NCBI RefSeq assembly: GCF_030848805.1
Contig: NC_092367.1
Span: forward strand, 6,417,019 to 6,481,018
Length of the DNA stretch: 64,000 bases
Origin: Temnothorax longispinosus
Lineage: Eukaryota > Arthropoda > Insecta > Hymenoptera > Formicidae
Direction: 5' to 3'
Made by a program: the position numbers and the translations under genes. This document shows positions 1 to 12,300 of the stretch, piece after piece. Positions within the stretch are counted from its first letter, which is position 1, and each line of letters starts with the position of its first letter. Under the pieces are notes generated by a model. That model had not been told where the DNA came from and ran no database searches. It saw only the letters and a program-made list of their open reading frames with translations.

Positions 1-3000
1 ATTTTACTAAATTTCATCATTGAAATAGTAGTAGTGTGATAAAGCACTTTGAAAAAATTACAAGACAGATGCGTAAGTTAATTTTCCGTTATTAATAAAG
101 TAATAATAATTTTTTTTTTAATTTTCAAGATTTAGAAAAGATCATCCTGGAATTTCTCTTTAAATAAATCTAATAAAAATAATCCAATTATGCAATTTTT
201 TACAAAAATCATTTTATTGTTAGTAACAGCATAAGGAATCGTACGTTTCATATTAAACTAAGTGTAACATATTCCCTTCATTAAAAAGTTTTATATATAA
301 ATAACTTGAAGTGTAAATAGAACTTCATTGCTTTATTGCAGCGCAACATCAGTTGAATGAGAAGAAAAAAAATTTAGCAATCCACAACAAACAATACTTT
401 TGAGAAAACAACAACCACAGCATAACCAAGCAGCTATGACCAACGTAGCTGTATAATCAAATTTCAATGTGAAGCACATATCGATAAAAATATTCCAACT
501 TAACAAAGACGTAAAATAAATTGGAATAAATGTTTGTAAAAATATGATACGTGGATTCAATCATCAATGCAATTTAGAGAAAATAAAATAGGATATCCTG
601 GAAGAAAATATACATCAATTTCTGATACTAAATTGTTATACTTTAGAATCATCTATTATTAATAAATGCCTCCTCATCATACAACGAGAATTTCGAGATT
701 AAACTTATATGCCTATTTAAAAAATGGACTAATTAATCTCCGAGATTTTGCAGCATTCTACGAGAAAGAAATGTCAACAGGAAAGGAACGAGCACACAAA
801 ATCGGTGACGGAGAAAACGATGCGACTCCACGTGTCTCCGGCACCCTCGGTGTCTCTTCGAATACTCTTTCCCGCGTCTCTCGTTTCTCTCTCTTTCTCT
901 CTCTCTCTCCCCCTCTCCTCTCCCAAGAAGAGACATTTGGTGCAGACCATTACCCCAGTCCCGGGTGCCATCGGCCATCAGCAGCGCGTTAAAGCCGCTG
1001 CAATTACAAACTCCGACAGTCTCATCCCCTTTATTCCATCCCGCGCTCCTTCGTCCTCCTTTCGCCGCTCGTTTCCACATCGCCCCTGCGTTCCTTCCAC
1101 TCTTTCTCTCATTTTCCCTTTTCGGTCCCTCGCTCGTTTCTCTCGCTCCCTCTCTTGCGCCACGTCGCCGCTCACCGGCCCCATTTACATTTGCCCGCTA
1201 CTCTCGTAAAAGTAACTTTGTAACCCGTGCGGGCAGTAGTATCCGAGCCAGGATTCCGTCCTCTATTCCGGGGAAATTACATGTCGGTCGGCACCGCAGG
1301 CTCGAAAGAAGATTTCCCTTATCAAGCGCGCCGCTTCCTTCTACCGTCCCGACCGTCCCCTACCGCATACTGGATGTCCACTTACACCCAGCAATCAACC
1401 CCTTCCGCGCGTAAAATGACACGCACACGAGAAACACGTGTTAGAGACGTATTGTTAATTCTATGTCTCACGTAGCTAATGTCCTTTATCAAAGTGTAGT
1501 GAATAAAAGTGAAAAATGTGACTGACACGAAAAATTCAAGCGACGCAATGAAACATATTTGCACGATTTTGCTAATAGCATACCTCGTACTTACATTTAT
1601 CTCTCAAACATTATTGAAATAGAAATATTATCAGTAAATAATTTTATATACGTTTTTACCAGCCGTAATTGTAATTATTGATAACTTTATTCATGTATTA
1701 TTCAGTCTAATAATATAAAACAATCAGTCTAACCAATAATAAATTGCTAAAAATGCATATTAATCATTTGTTGCAAAGTTATGTTCCACTATGTGACGTG
1801 TTTTTTCGATTCTTAACTGAAATCTTTAACTAGAACGATCAAATCGGTTTTCGATATGCTTGAAATGCCGTACATTGAAATGCCGTATTTTGAAATATCG
1901 GGAGTGCGCAATAAAAAAGTTGCAGAGATACGGTAATACTTAAATGAGCGAAGAAGTTTGAACGTTCCAGCATCAGATAGAGTGCTTCGTAAAATCGTTC
2001 AAAAAATACTGGAATGGCTGCATGATCGCAATGTTTACTCGTACCTCTCGAATGCGACGTATCAAACCACTCTGGAAAGTCGGAAATTTCTGGTATTCGG
2101 TGAAATTGTCGCATCGCAAATGTCGGGCCCATCGATATTCTATGGCCGCTTAGAGCGATTAAATCATCGCGTACATCTATCGGCACCGAAGTGACGTGGA
2201 TTTTTCAGGTCAATTTACAGAGCACTTAATCGGAGATGAGCATGTGTAGAGTCAATGTTGGCGCGCGTAATGAATCGTTTACATCGCAAACGAGAAACAA
2301 GGTGTTTTTGTACAAGTAGACTTCTTCGTCAGACAGTTTTTACATCCGAGGCAATTTAGAGATGAATTCGTAAGATAAATCTACGAAAATATTTTGCCAA
2401 ACGCAAAACTTTCTAATGGAACGCTACATTGGCAATTAATTAACAAAATATGTTTTATTTATATTTTTCCAATATTTATCTCATGCATGTCTTTTACAAT
2501 ACCATTAAAATAGCATGATCCATTCCTTATACTTCTTTCCACTATGGTGCAACCGCATAGATTCGGTATAATAGATTTTATTCCTGTAGTATACAATATT
2601 TATGTATCTATCATACGAAATGCCATCGACTGAAATCTGTGTCGTATTTCTGTATACCGGACACGTTTATTCCAAATCCATCTATAAAACGAACCACGAG
2701 ATTTTTCCAGGGGCAGGCGACGATTGTTATTCCGTCCCAGAAGATCTCCTTTAATCGATGATTTATCTGCGGGTTCTCGCGAGGTCAAGCAGATAACTGC
2801 TTTAGCTTTTGTGCTTCTTTCACGCCGATATCCCACGATAGTCACGGTCGCCGTTTCATCGGACACCGTGGAAAATCTCTCTTTAAGTCCGGCGGCTCAG
2901 GCATTTAACCTCGCGGTAATGGCAGCGGTGTCAGTGATCGGCGAATCGATATAGTATATCGAAAACGCCGAGGCTACACCGAGATCATTGCGGTTCGATT

Positions 3001-4590
3001 GCTCGGCTAGGTCCAGCAAGTAATACGGTGGTGCCGCAGGGATTACGGACAGAGAGAGATACGAATTTATGGAACCCGAAAACGTTCGTGTTCTCAGCAA
3101 ACTAGACGCTGGATACTTGCACGCATGTTGTACATCAAATATACATACACACGTATGTAGTATATGTACATATGTATATGTATATGTATACTCGCTCTCT
3201 TTCATTAGAAATATCGAATATATGTATAATCGAGTCGCTACAGCCATATCAATACCCACAGAAAAAGTCAAAAATATTCGCTAGAAATGTGCTGGTATTA
3301 AAAGTTGATCTTGTCAGCAAAAAAAGATGAACGTGTTACGTGCGTTATAATGAAACGACTGTGCATTATGTAACAATGCCAGCGAAAAAAAAGCTTGGAC
3401 TTCTATCCTTTAGAACAATGTTAAAATAATTTGATGAAAATTCAAGTGGAAAAAAAATTATGAATAGGTATTATATCATATAGTGATAATAATGTAGCGC
3501 TAGGGCGCGTAGGGATACGTGGCAAGAGATATTATCTGACCTTTCACCTTATTTCGTGAGAACTGCATCTTTACACCTCCGTAACCTCGGCACGCGAATC
3601 GAATCTAAGAAAGCCCACTAGCGGCTGAAACTCATGAAACTGCCGGCGAAGTTTTAGTTGGATTAGTAACTTAGTGCGTGCTTATTGTCTTAATGAGTAT
3701 CTATAATATTTCCGGGAACGTGATCTTCGCGGTTGTTTCCAAGGATGAGGGTAAACCACATGCGCTAGCCACTTGGCTAATTGTGTCGCATTAAATATTC
3801 AAGTAAACAGGAAGATACAACACGACGACTAATTTGTGTAGTAATTCAACATATTATTTTACATCATATATCTGACGAATGATAATAAAATGTCAACAGA
3901 CATGGATAGAATATTTTACCGTTCAAAAAATTCATAGAAAAAATGACAAAACTGCTTCTTTTTTAATAAAAACATTAGTGCTTCGTATTTATGACTTCAT
4001 TACGATGTTAGAAGTAATATTTGTAAGATCGTGGCAATTTAGAAAGCGATAATAGGCCAAAATGGAGCCGAATGGAATAGAGTAGTGTAAGGGAAGATGA
4101 GGAAAGTTCGTGAGGCAGCAGCCAGTCGGCCGGTAGCAAGGGTAGTTGGTGAAATCGTAGGATACCGGCTCTTCGCGTCACTATGCTGTCAGAGGACGCA
4201 AGCGCGCTCGCGCCCCTTATCGAGTTCGAGAGCAAAAGCGACGGCTGCCGGTAGTGGTGGCGATGGCGGTGGTTGTAGTAGTGGTGTTGGTGCTGTATAT
4301 GGACCGGTATATAGAGGGAAGATACGGGGGGGAAAGGGGTGGAATGGTTGTAGGTGGCGGCACACAGCCGAGTCCGGAGACAGAGGGGGATTGGCGTTGA
4401 GGGTGAGAGTACGAGAGGGAGAGAAGCCGACGGAAGGGTAGGAAGACGAAACGCGGGTAGAGGAGAGAAGAGAAGAGGAGCGATGTGGAGGGTGGCGGGT
4501 GCAGCTATGAGTCGGGAGCCGCAGTGTTTGTCAGTCCTTCGTATGGACATCACGTTCGACGAGACTGATAGTACCCGCCGGTATTGGCAT
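1..4590. other. non-coding DNA upstream of 2mit, within a timeout intron
   Basis: AT-rich except for 780-1,410 (pyrimidine tract and CpG-containing, GC-richer DNA) and about 4,090-4,590 (purine-rich on the plus strand). No gene was recognised. Frames at 1,839-2,186 and 2,600-2,954 lack recognisable domains. Confidence 0.5.
880..925. repeat. CT-rich low-complexity tract
   Basis: A run of CT repeats and C-tracts at the start of a GC-richer block. On the minus strand it is a GA tract, a type often bound by GAGA-like factors in insects; that role is inference. Confidence 0.7.
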
Positions 4591-4593
4591 CCG

Positions 4594-4600
4594 TATATAA
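4594..4600 (+). promoter_or_regulatory. TATA-box candidate for 2mit
   Basis: TATATAA lies about 230 bases upstream of the 2mit ATG in an otherwise GC-richer stretch. A start site 25-30 bases downstream would give a leader of about 200 bases. No transcript evidence is available and an intron further upstream cannot be excluded. Confidence 0.3.
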
Positions 4601-4677
4601 GCCGTATAACGCTTTTGGCGGCATCCATCATCGTCGATAGCCACTAACGTCGATCGCGCGTCAATTTCATCCCGTAG

Positions 4678-4803
4678 ATGAACCCGCGGTTGCGGCACGC
4701 GCCCCCGCGATCTCCGATATCGTCGTCTCGCGCGTCTCTTCACTCTGTCCACGAGCGGGAGGACTGCGCCGCGAGGTCCTTACGGAGAGTGGACGAGATG
4801 TGA
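4678..4803 (+). other. upstream ORF in the 2mit leader (41 codons)
   Basis: An ATG opens a 41-codon frame (MNPRLRHAPPRSP...) that stops at TGA 19 bases before the 2mit ATG. It lies between the TATA candidate and the main start, so it should be in the mRNA if that promoter is used. It may lower 2mit translation; the peptide itself has no recognised function. Confidence 0.4.
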
Positions 4804-4822
4804 AGACGTCGTCTTGGAAGCG

Positions 4823-7582
4823 ATGTGGCTTCCGTTGGTGCTGCTCGCCTTGATGGCGAGCGGTTCCGCCTGTCCGGATCTCTGCGAGTGTCATCAGAAT
4901 GACGCGGAGAAAAACGACGCGTTGGCTTTGCTGGACGTGACGTGTCGCGGACGCGTACCCGGTCTATCGGAGTTACCCGCGGTAGTGAGAAGTTTGTCGG
5001 TGGACAGCGCCAAGGGACCGGGCGTTGATGTCCTCCTCGACGAGCTGGAAGCCGCCGACTTGGTGAACGATCTCGGGATGAACGGTGCTTCGAATAATCT
5101 CAAGACAAACGACACGTCGGAGACGAACGATACGTTGTCGTCGGAGGAGCCGATGGGCACAACAGAGGTTCTACCGTATCTGGTCGAGTTCACGGTGACA
5201 AATTGTTCGTTGGTGTCGTTGAACGCGTCGTGGCACGGTCTCGAGCGCTTGAAGTCGTTAAATCTGTCGTGCAACAACTTGCCGCGAGTAAGGGACGTGC
5301 TGGTGATCCGCGCGATGAATCTAAGCGAGTTGGCGTGTCTAGATCTGTCGGACAATTCGTTATCGAACATCAGTGTCGGTTCTTTTAGGACGCTCGTCGG
5401 GCTCGTGCGACTGAGTTTACGTAAGAACGTGATCGGCACGGTGGACGAGGGCGCGTTTCGCGGTCTCGATCGATTGGAATTTCTCGATCTATCGGACAAC
5501 AGGTTGGCGGACTTGCCAGATAGCGCGCTCACGCCGCTGTACTCCTTGCAGAAACTCGATCTGAGCGGTAACCAGCTGCAAGTCCTAGGCGCCAGGTGGT
5601 TCGAAAGTCTCGACAGATTGAGGGAACTCGACGTTTCGCGAAATGGATTGGCTAGGGCAGCCTCGGGAACTTTGCAACCGTTACCGGGGCTATCTATTCT
5701 AAGGTTAGCGGAAAATCCGCTAAAAGAGAGAGACGTCTCTCTACTATTGGGCACCGGAAGAAGATTAGAGACGGTGGACGCGTCTCGTATTGGACTAGCG
5801 CGAGTTCCAGCCGCTTTGACGAGATCGGTCAGGGCACTCAGACTCGCTGGTAACAGATTGACTACCATTCGCAGCGGTGACTTGGATAGCTATCCTCTGT
5901 TGCGTATGTTGGATATCGCCGATAATCGTTTGAAGTATATCGAGAACGACGCTCTGGGAAGGCTAGAGGTTTTGGAAGAGCTCGATCTATCTGGAAATGC
6001 ACTTTCAAAAGTACCGGGTAGTTTACCGAGCAGTCTCGTGACGCTTAAGTTGCATCGAAATGCGATAACCGCATTGAAACTCGACGATCTCAATGGTCTG
6101 TACAATCTGCGATCGTTAATATTGAACGATAATGCCATCAATGAGATCGACGTGGGCGCGCTCGGTCAACTGCCTTTGCTCGCCGAGCTGGATCTATCCG
6201 ATAATCCTATCAAAGCGCTATCAACTAATACTCTAAGTGGACCGAGTAATCTGACGAAGCTCCGAATGTCAGGTCTAACATCGCTTCAACGACATCAGGA
6301 AGAACAAAGCGACATGGCGTTTCCGGTGCCAACTCCGGAGCATTTGGTAATGTTAGATGTGTCGCGTAGTCCGGTTCTCGCGGGACAGTTACTGGCGGAT
6401 GATGCCGCATTGTCCGCCTGCAAGAGCCTCATAGAGCTAAATCTCTCGGCGACCAACGTCAGCACCATCAGATCCGACGTCGCGTACATGTTGCCGCAGC
6501 TGCGCGTACTTAGGCTCGAGAAGAACATTTGGAACTGCACGGAGGATCTTTACTGGCTGGGCGAGTGGATCAGACAGCACCGCGAACCGAATCAACAGTA
6601 CCAAACAGCGCGATGTTCTAATCCACGGAAATTGGCGGGATTATTTTTGCACGAGTTACCGCCGCCGCCAAATTTCGTTTCGACAACCGCGGGAATCGTC
6701 ACGACAACGACGACAAGCGCCTCGGTTACCCTATCTGTCGTCTTCACGCTCGAACATACGTCGAATACTGATCAGCCAAACGTCACGGTGTCTTCCAATA
6801 TCGAAGATACGAATTCCGACGGCAACGTCACGGATCTTCTCACGCTATCTTCCGTAAACGCGAAAACCGAATCGAAAATGGTGGCTGACTCGGATTTCCT
6901 CTCCGCCGCGAAAATCGTCACCGCAACGACAGAGCCGAAAAAAATACTGCGAGTCTACAAGGCGCCGACGTCCTTCCGTAACGTAACGTCGTCAATCACG
7001 TCGTCGACGCGGACGAGCGGGAATCGAAAGAGCGATAAAACAAATCGTATCTCAATGGATCAGAATTTAATCAAGCACATCGTCGTTCCGACCTCTCAAG
7101 CACCGAGCGACCCCAAGCAATCCATTATGAGAATGGAAGACGCGGAGTCGCGTTCGCAAACTTTCGATAACCGGTCCGACGGTGGGGCGCGAAAAAACGG
7201 CACGATGAGCAAAGTTGCCGCGTCAGGCGTCGGCGAGATCTTCTCGTCGAAATCTTCGAACGTGGAGAGGAAAACGATCGAGAAGCACTCGGGCAGCATG
7301 AGCAATGCGACCAAGGCAAACGTGGTGTTGGATGAGCGCGACTCGAAGACGATAGCGGAAGAATTGAACAGTCGAGCGACCGATTCCGGTGCTAGAGTGT
7401 CGGAGGCTTTGTCCGCCGGCGCCCATCCCGGAATGTTGGTGTTAGTCGGCGCGGCCCTCGGCGCTGTCGCGGCGCTGACTGTTGTACTCTCACGAAGGGC
7501 CACGGTGCATCGGACGGACAGGTATCATCGTCACGAGAACATCGAGGTGCACACTCTCACGCCTACTGCAGAGCTTTGGTGA
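4823..7582 (+). CDS. 2mit: 2mit-like leucine-rich repeat transmembrane receptor, single exon
   Basis: A 919-residue single-pass membrane protein. Residues 1-16 are a signal peptide (MWLPLVLLALMASGSA). A cysteine-rich LRR N-cap follows (C17, C21, C23, C41), then an acidic insert, then about 19 leucine-rich repeats from residue 120 to 570 with repeats such as LEFLDLSDNRL. A short C-cap (WNC at 570-572, C598) leads to a Ser/Thr-rich, N-glycosylation-rich stalk (620-865). The membrane segment is 868-889 and the cytoplasmic tail 890-919 ends TLTPTAELW. There is no TIR or kinase domain. In Drosophila, 2mit encodes an LRR receptor nested in a timeout intron and expressed in brain, with a role in memory. 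The name here rests on that shared position and architecture, not on a sequence alignment. An upstream in-frame TTG at 4,814 is not a credible start; the first ATG precedes the signal peptide directly. Confidence 0.85.
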   Translation: MWLPLVLLALMASGSACPDLCECHQNDAEKNDALALLDVTCRGRVPGLSELPAVVRSLSVDSAKGPGVDVLLDELEAADLVNDLGMNGASNNLKTNDTSETNDTLSSEEPMGTTEVLPYLVEFTVTNCSLVSLNASWHGLERLKSLNLSCNNLPRVRDVLVIRAMNLSELACLDLSDNSLSNISVGSFRTLVGLVRLSLRKNVIGTVDEGAFRGLDRLEFLDLSDNRLADLPDSALTPLYSLQKLDLSGNQLQVLGARWFESLDRLRELDVSRNGLARAASGTLQPLPGLSILRLAENPLKERDVSLLLGTGRRLETVDASRIGLARVPAALTRSVRALRLAGNRLTTIRSGDLDSYPLLRMLDIADNRLKYIENDALGRLEVLEELDLSGNALSKVPGSLPSSLVTLKLHRNAITALKLDDLNGLYNLRSLILNDNAINEIDVGALGQLPLLAELDLSDNPIKALSTNTLSGPSNLTKLRMSGLTSLQRHQEEQSDMAFPVPTPEHLVMLDVSRSPVLAGQLLADDAALSACKSLIELNLSATNVSTIRSDVAYMLPQLRVLRLEKNIWNCTEDLYWLGEWIRQHREPNQQYQTARCSNPRKLAGLFLHELPPPPNFVSTTAGIVTTTTTSASVTLSVVFTLEHTSNTDQPNVTVSSNIEDTNSDGNVTDLLTLSSVNAKTESKMVADSDFLSAAKIVTATTEPKKILRVYKAPTSFRNVTSSITSSTRTSGNRKSDKTNRISMDQNLIKHIVVPTSQAPSDPKQSIMRMEDAESRSQTFDNRSDGGARKNGTMSKVAASGVGEIFSSKSSNVERKTIEKHSGSMSNATKANVVLDERDSKTIAEELNSRATDSGARVSEALSAGAHPGMLVLVGAALGAVAALTVVLSRRATVHRTDRYHRHENIEVHTLTPTAELW

Positions 7583-9040
7583 CCAGAGTCGGAGCATGTC
7601 TGTCTATTCGAGAGAGACAGGCGACTGGACATCGAGAATCACGATCGAGAAGCGTCGACGCTGCCTCAACAATCAACGAGCCCACGGTTGATCGATGTAT
7701 GTTTGAGGAAGATTCTCAAGTAGCCCGCAGTATCGACGATCGGAAGCGTGCATCCTATTATTACGACAAGATCTAAGTGGATCTGTCGAGGAGAGGTACG
7801 ATAACTGAAGTGTTAATCAGAAAGTTGGAAGGATTCTCCTGACTGAGGAAACCACGGGGAAAGGACGAGCGACTAAACGTCGAAGTTGGGAACGAGATAT
7901 TCTGAGCTAATCCGTATCGCTTCGGAAACCGCCAATACGTCGCGGATTACGGCGGGGAGCAATATCGGAGAAAGTAAGAAATTATTCGGACGTGACTTAA
8001 AACCTCTACAATCCAAAAACAACACACGGAAGAAGGACAACTGTCGTGAGACTGTCGTGACTACCGAAGATTTGCAGTGCAGTAATTAATGACAGATGTT
8101 CACATAAATTCGAACAGATCTAAAATCCACAACAGATAATATAAACAAGTGTTACTTATAAAATCAATCTTTGTAATCACGTATCTGGCTTATAGAGTTC
8201 TTTGAAAGTCGCGTGTGGCTCAATATGTAAAGTCATCCAGATGTCGATATCGGTATAGTACCTATCTCGATGGAAAGAATACCCGACGTCGACACTGTTC
8301 AAACTCCATCAACGGAGGAGATGCAGACGTCAAGTACTGTAACCAAGACGTTAAAAGCACGAGCGAGAATCACCGCGTTATTTCATATAAATTCTGACAT
8401 ATACAAACACATCCGTGTGCTGCACATGTCGTCCGTCGGGAAATACTGGACGCGCACGACGAACGAAAAACTCGGGCAAAAACCTGCGGGCGAAAAATTC
8501 GGCACTATTTCGATATACATCGCGGTGGATCGGTATCGCGCAAAACCTCTATGTCCTTCGTAATAAATGCCAATTGTAAAAGAGAAGGTATGAGCGAAAG
8601 CTATATGTACAGAGTTATTCGCGTGAGAGAACTCTAAACCCGTCAAAACCTTCGTTAGTGTTTGATGTCTTCTGATTTCGGTATCGCGTGTACGCAGGCA
8701 TCGCAGACGTGTCATAATCGAGTGGCAATAACCACAATAAGCGGGTTTAACGATTTAGCTGATTGGCTTGGAGTCAGACCGATAAATTGGACACAGTGAC
8801 AATAATAATGGTTACACGCCGCGTCTCAAGAGCTTGACTCTTCGCGGTACGCTCAATTCCTGAGGAGACTATATTGTGACTGAAATGAAGTGCGAGTGTA
8901 TTAAAGTAGGAAGCGAGCATAAGGCTAGCGAAAGGTAGAAAAACGTGGACGTGGTAGAGATGCAGGTAGGGCAACGCCAAAATGCAGAATGTAGGAGATG
9001 AAAAATTCGCGGTGGCAAATAGTATGCTTGAATAATAAAA
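7583..9040 (+). other. probable 2mit 3' UTR
   Basis: Sequence after the 2mit stop has no long conserved frame. AATAAA poly(A) signal candidates occur at 8,562 and 9,034. The short frames here look like chance openings in GC-richer DNA. Confidence 0.4.
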
Positions 9041-9090
9041 CCAGACGGAAAGCCAGAGAGAGTGCTAGACGGAAGAATTTTTATCGAATG

Positions 9091-9134
9091 GCGTGTGTGT
9101 GTGTGTGCGTGTGTGTGTATGTGTGTGTGTGTGC
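9091..9134. repeat. (GT)n microsatellite
   Basis: Near-perfect GT dinucleotide run with a few GC interruptions, about 44 bases, downstream of the 2mit poly(A) candidates. Confidence 0.9.
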
Positions 9135-9310
9135 GAGAGATCGAAAGAATCGAGAGAATCGAGCGTAAGAGAAAGAGAAAGAGGGAGATTAATTCGAGAA
9201 ATCCTTCTCGAATGCAGGATGTACAGAAATATTGCTTCCGTACTTAATTCCATTAAGCTTGATGAGCTGTCAAGACTTCTCAACAAATACAAAAATGAAA
9301 AAAAGAATGT

Positions 9311-9370
9311 GTGTGAGAGAGAGAGAAAAAGAGAGAACGAGAACGAGAACGAAAACGAGAGCGAGAGAGC
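9311..9370. repeat. GA-rich / GAGAAC low-complexity repeat
   Basis: GA repeats passing into several GAGAAC-like hexamers. It creates spurious open frames on both strands. Confidence 0.85.
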
Positions 9371-12300
9371 AAATAGACAAAAATAGTAAAGAGGCTAAAT
9401 ATTATCTTTCTTAAAATAACCAGTGTCAAACCGCTATAATAATAAACCGATGTACAAAGATGCATGTTCGTCGATCTTTTTTTTCTCTTTGCCTTCGTCA
9501 TATTCTTGTTTCCTTCATTCTTTGTGTAAGTACCCTGGATATACATAATGTTATATATATAATGTTTCATAACAAATAATAACAGAATATTCATATATAT
9601 GCATGTTTTTAAGAAATTATTTTTAAAAAATATACTTTATAGAATTACTAATATGTGCGTGCATAAAAAAACATATATATGATTTTCCTTTTATTCTAAA
9701 TAAAATAAATGTAATCTTAAAATAACAATTTTACATTGTATAAGTTCGTGTGTGTTAAACTTGTATTTTTATATTAGTTTGGTTATAACTTAAATAACTT
9801 TGGTCAGTTTAATCATCAAAAATGGACATTAAAGAGATTAATATTTATCAGAAAATATCAATATACTGAACAGGTAAGTAAATTGATATTAATTGCTTTC
9901 TATACGTGAATATGGTTATTACTATAATATGTCTCTAACATACCGTGCTTTATGTTAACTATGTAGTGTTGTCAAAAATGCTTCTCTAAATTTTAATGTC
10001 AGAGATATTATTATCGTGCCTGACATTTTTAAATTAAACCATTTTTCGTTGCAATTAAAATAATTTTTGAAACATAACATTATAAATCGCTAACTGTTCA
10101 ATACATCGATTAATCATAAATTAATAAAAAAAAGAACTTGATGATAAGACTATTATTTCCTCTGTCAGAAAATAAATGTCATTTGTAAGCTTTCTTTCTT
10201 CATCAAAATTAAATTTCGATTATTAATTAAATAATAATTATGAGAACAAATAATGTTCTGATGCATAAAAAATATTTGCTTTTCTTGCAGAGATAAATAA
10301 ACTCGTCTGCGTGTGTGAATTGCGTATTTATCTTTGCTCTTGCAAGATTTCAATTATATTCCGATTCATATCAGCCTCTCACAATTTCCCACATATTAAT
10401 TAAGGCAATGCGGAGCAAGACAAATATTTATCGCATTAATTATAATCTGATTAACTCCAGCAATAACCACAAACATATCCTTGCTATATATTTCACAAGA
10501 TTATAATTCAATGCATTGAATAGAATTATTAATTAATTAAATATATATAAGTAAAATTTATTTCAATAATTAATAATTCCTTGTAGAGTAGAGAATGAAC
10601 GTGCATAAGTAACAGTCACTTCAAAATATATTACAATGGATTCTACAAGACTATAAGATTATCTAAAGACACTAAGGCTTCATTGCTAAATCGCAGGATC
10701 TCGAAATGACGCAAATGTAATTTTATAGATAACTCGAAGCGTTGCCGCTTTACAGTATATGCCTGCCGGGAAGTTTCTGAACAACGATAATAATGAGTCA
10801 GGGCGGCAATAACGAAAAACGATACCTAAGAAGGATTGAATACAGTGATTCTGGAAGATGGGCAACCTTGAGCCGTAATTTAAATTTCCTATAAAATAAC
10901 TCGTCGTAAGGAGTGCAACTAGGAAATTTAATCACCGTATAGTGGCTCTCGGTTTATACCCCAGGGCTACGGAACCGGCGAATTCGGTAACATCTTGCAG
11001 AAGTTCGTTATCCCTACTCTGCCTTGTACCGCCGCCGATTTACCGAGACGCCCATATTATTTCGTAATATTGACTTCATCGATGAAAAACAGTATCCAGT
11101 TTAAAACTCATCTGCATACCGATTCCAGCGCAATTATTCTCTTCACGCGCGGATATTGTATAGTATGTGTTATTGCACTCAAACAGCATGGCGAATGGTC
11201 CACTAGGAAAATCATCGAAAATAAAAAACGACGAGGAATTTTCAATATGTCGCGTATGAATAGAGAACGTGCTAACAACATAAAACTACTGTAGTTTCTT
11301 ATTAAAAGAATTAAACAATCAAATATGCAATACATAAAAAAAAGATGGATAAAAATCTGCGAGAAAATCGATGATATAATTAAGATGTGCATAAAAAGTT
11401 GTTAGACTGAGCTAACGTTATTCTTTTATAATACAGATTTTAAATTTTAAACTTGATTAGAGTTGTAATTATATTCGTACCAATTTGTATTGACACATGC
11501 AATAAAAAGTATATTGCAATTTCGAACTCAATTGCACATCGATCCCAACACAATTACTCTTTTCCCAATAGGAGATTGCAAGCTGGATTGTTACAGTACG
11601 ATACACGCCAATCATTATAGAACGGAAACGTGCTTGAAAAGGCTGTTATTCATATTTTAAGAGCAATCACACAGATATAAAATACGTAGTGAGAGTGAAA
11701 CCATTTTGCAGGCAAATAAAAAAATGTCTTAATTATTAAAATGTAATTTTGAATCGCGTTTTGCTGCGAAAAACTTTTGCAGAAAGTTGCATGATTATTT
11801 CACTTGCTGTTTCGTTACAAGTTGTTCAAGCGAATAAGGATCGCTTTAATTGCTTAATAATTGTTTAATAACATAAACAAATTATCTTTCGATTATTATT
11901 CTCGAGTGGGGGTACCTATTCATTATATATAAATAAATTTATATATAAATATGGCACAAAATGCACTTTGCACACAAATATTCTTGATTAAATGTATGTA
12001 GTTATAGTCGCTGTGGTGACGCAGCAGCGCGTCACACAAATAAGAGACATTTTGTTACGCAAATTGGCCTACAAATTCACTTGTGGAATTGTTTGGCAAA
12101 CGGCGAATTCAATCAACCTACTTACCGTTCTAACGTCATACCAAATTTATTATTCATAAAGTCAACAAAACTACCTAAATTCGTATTTTCTAAATTTATG
12201 CGCGCAATGTCGCTATGTTCGCATTGTCTCCGTTCAACATCTCTCATATATCCGAATAACTATTTCTAGCAAGCGAATTATTTCGTCGACTGACATACGA

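Noticed and set aside
4008..4631. 207-codon minus-strand frame upstream of 2mit
   Set aside because: Low-complexity His/Tyr/Ser/Leu-rich translation of a purine-rich leader region, with no domain and no splice support.
4814..4822. TTG start extending 2mit by three residues
   Set aside because: ATG at 4,823 is the first standard start and directly precedes the hydrophobic signal peptide.
4894..7503. Long antisense frames across 2mit (such as the 324-codon frame at 4,894-5,868)
   Set aside because: They mirror the codon pattern of the real gene on the other strand.
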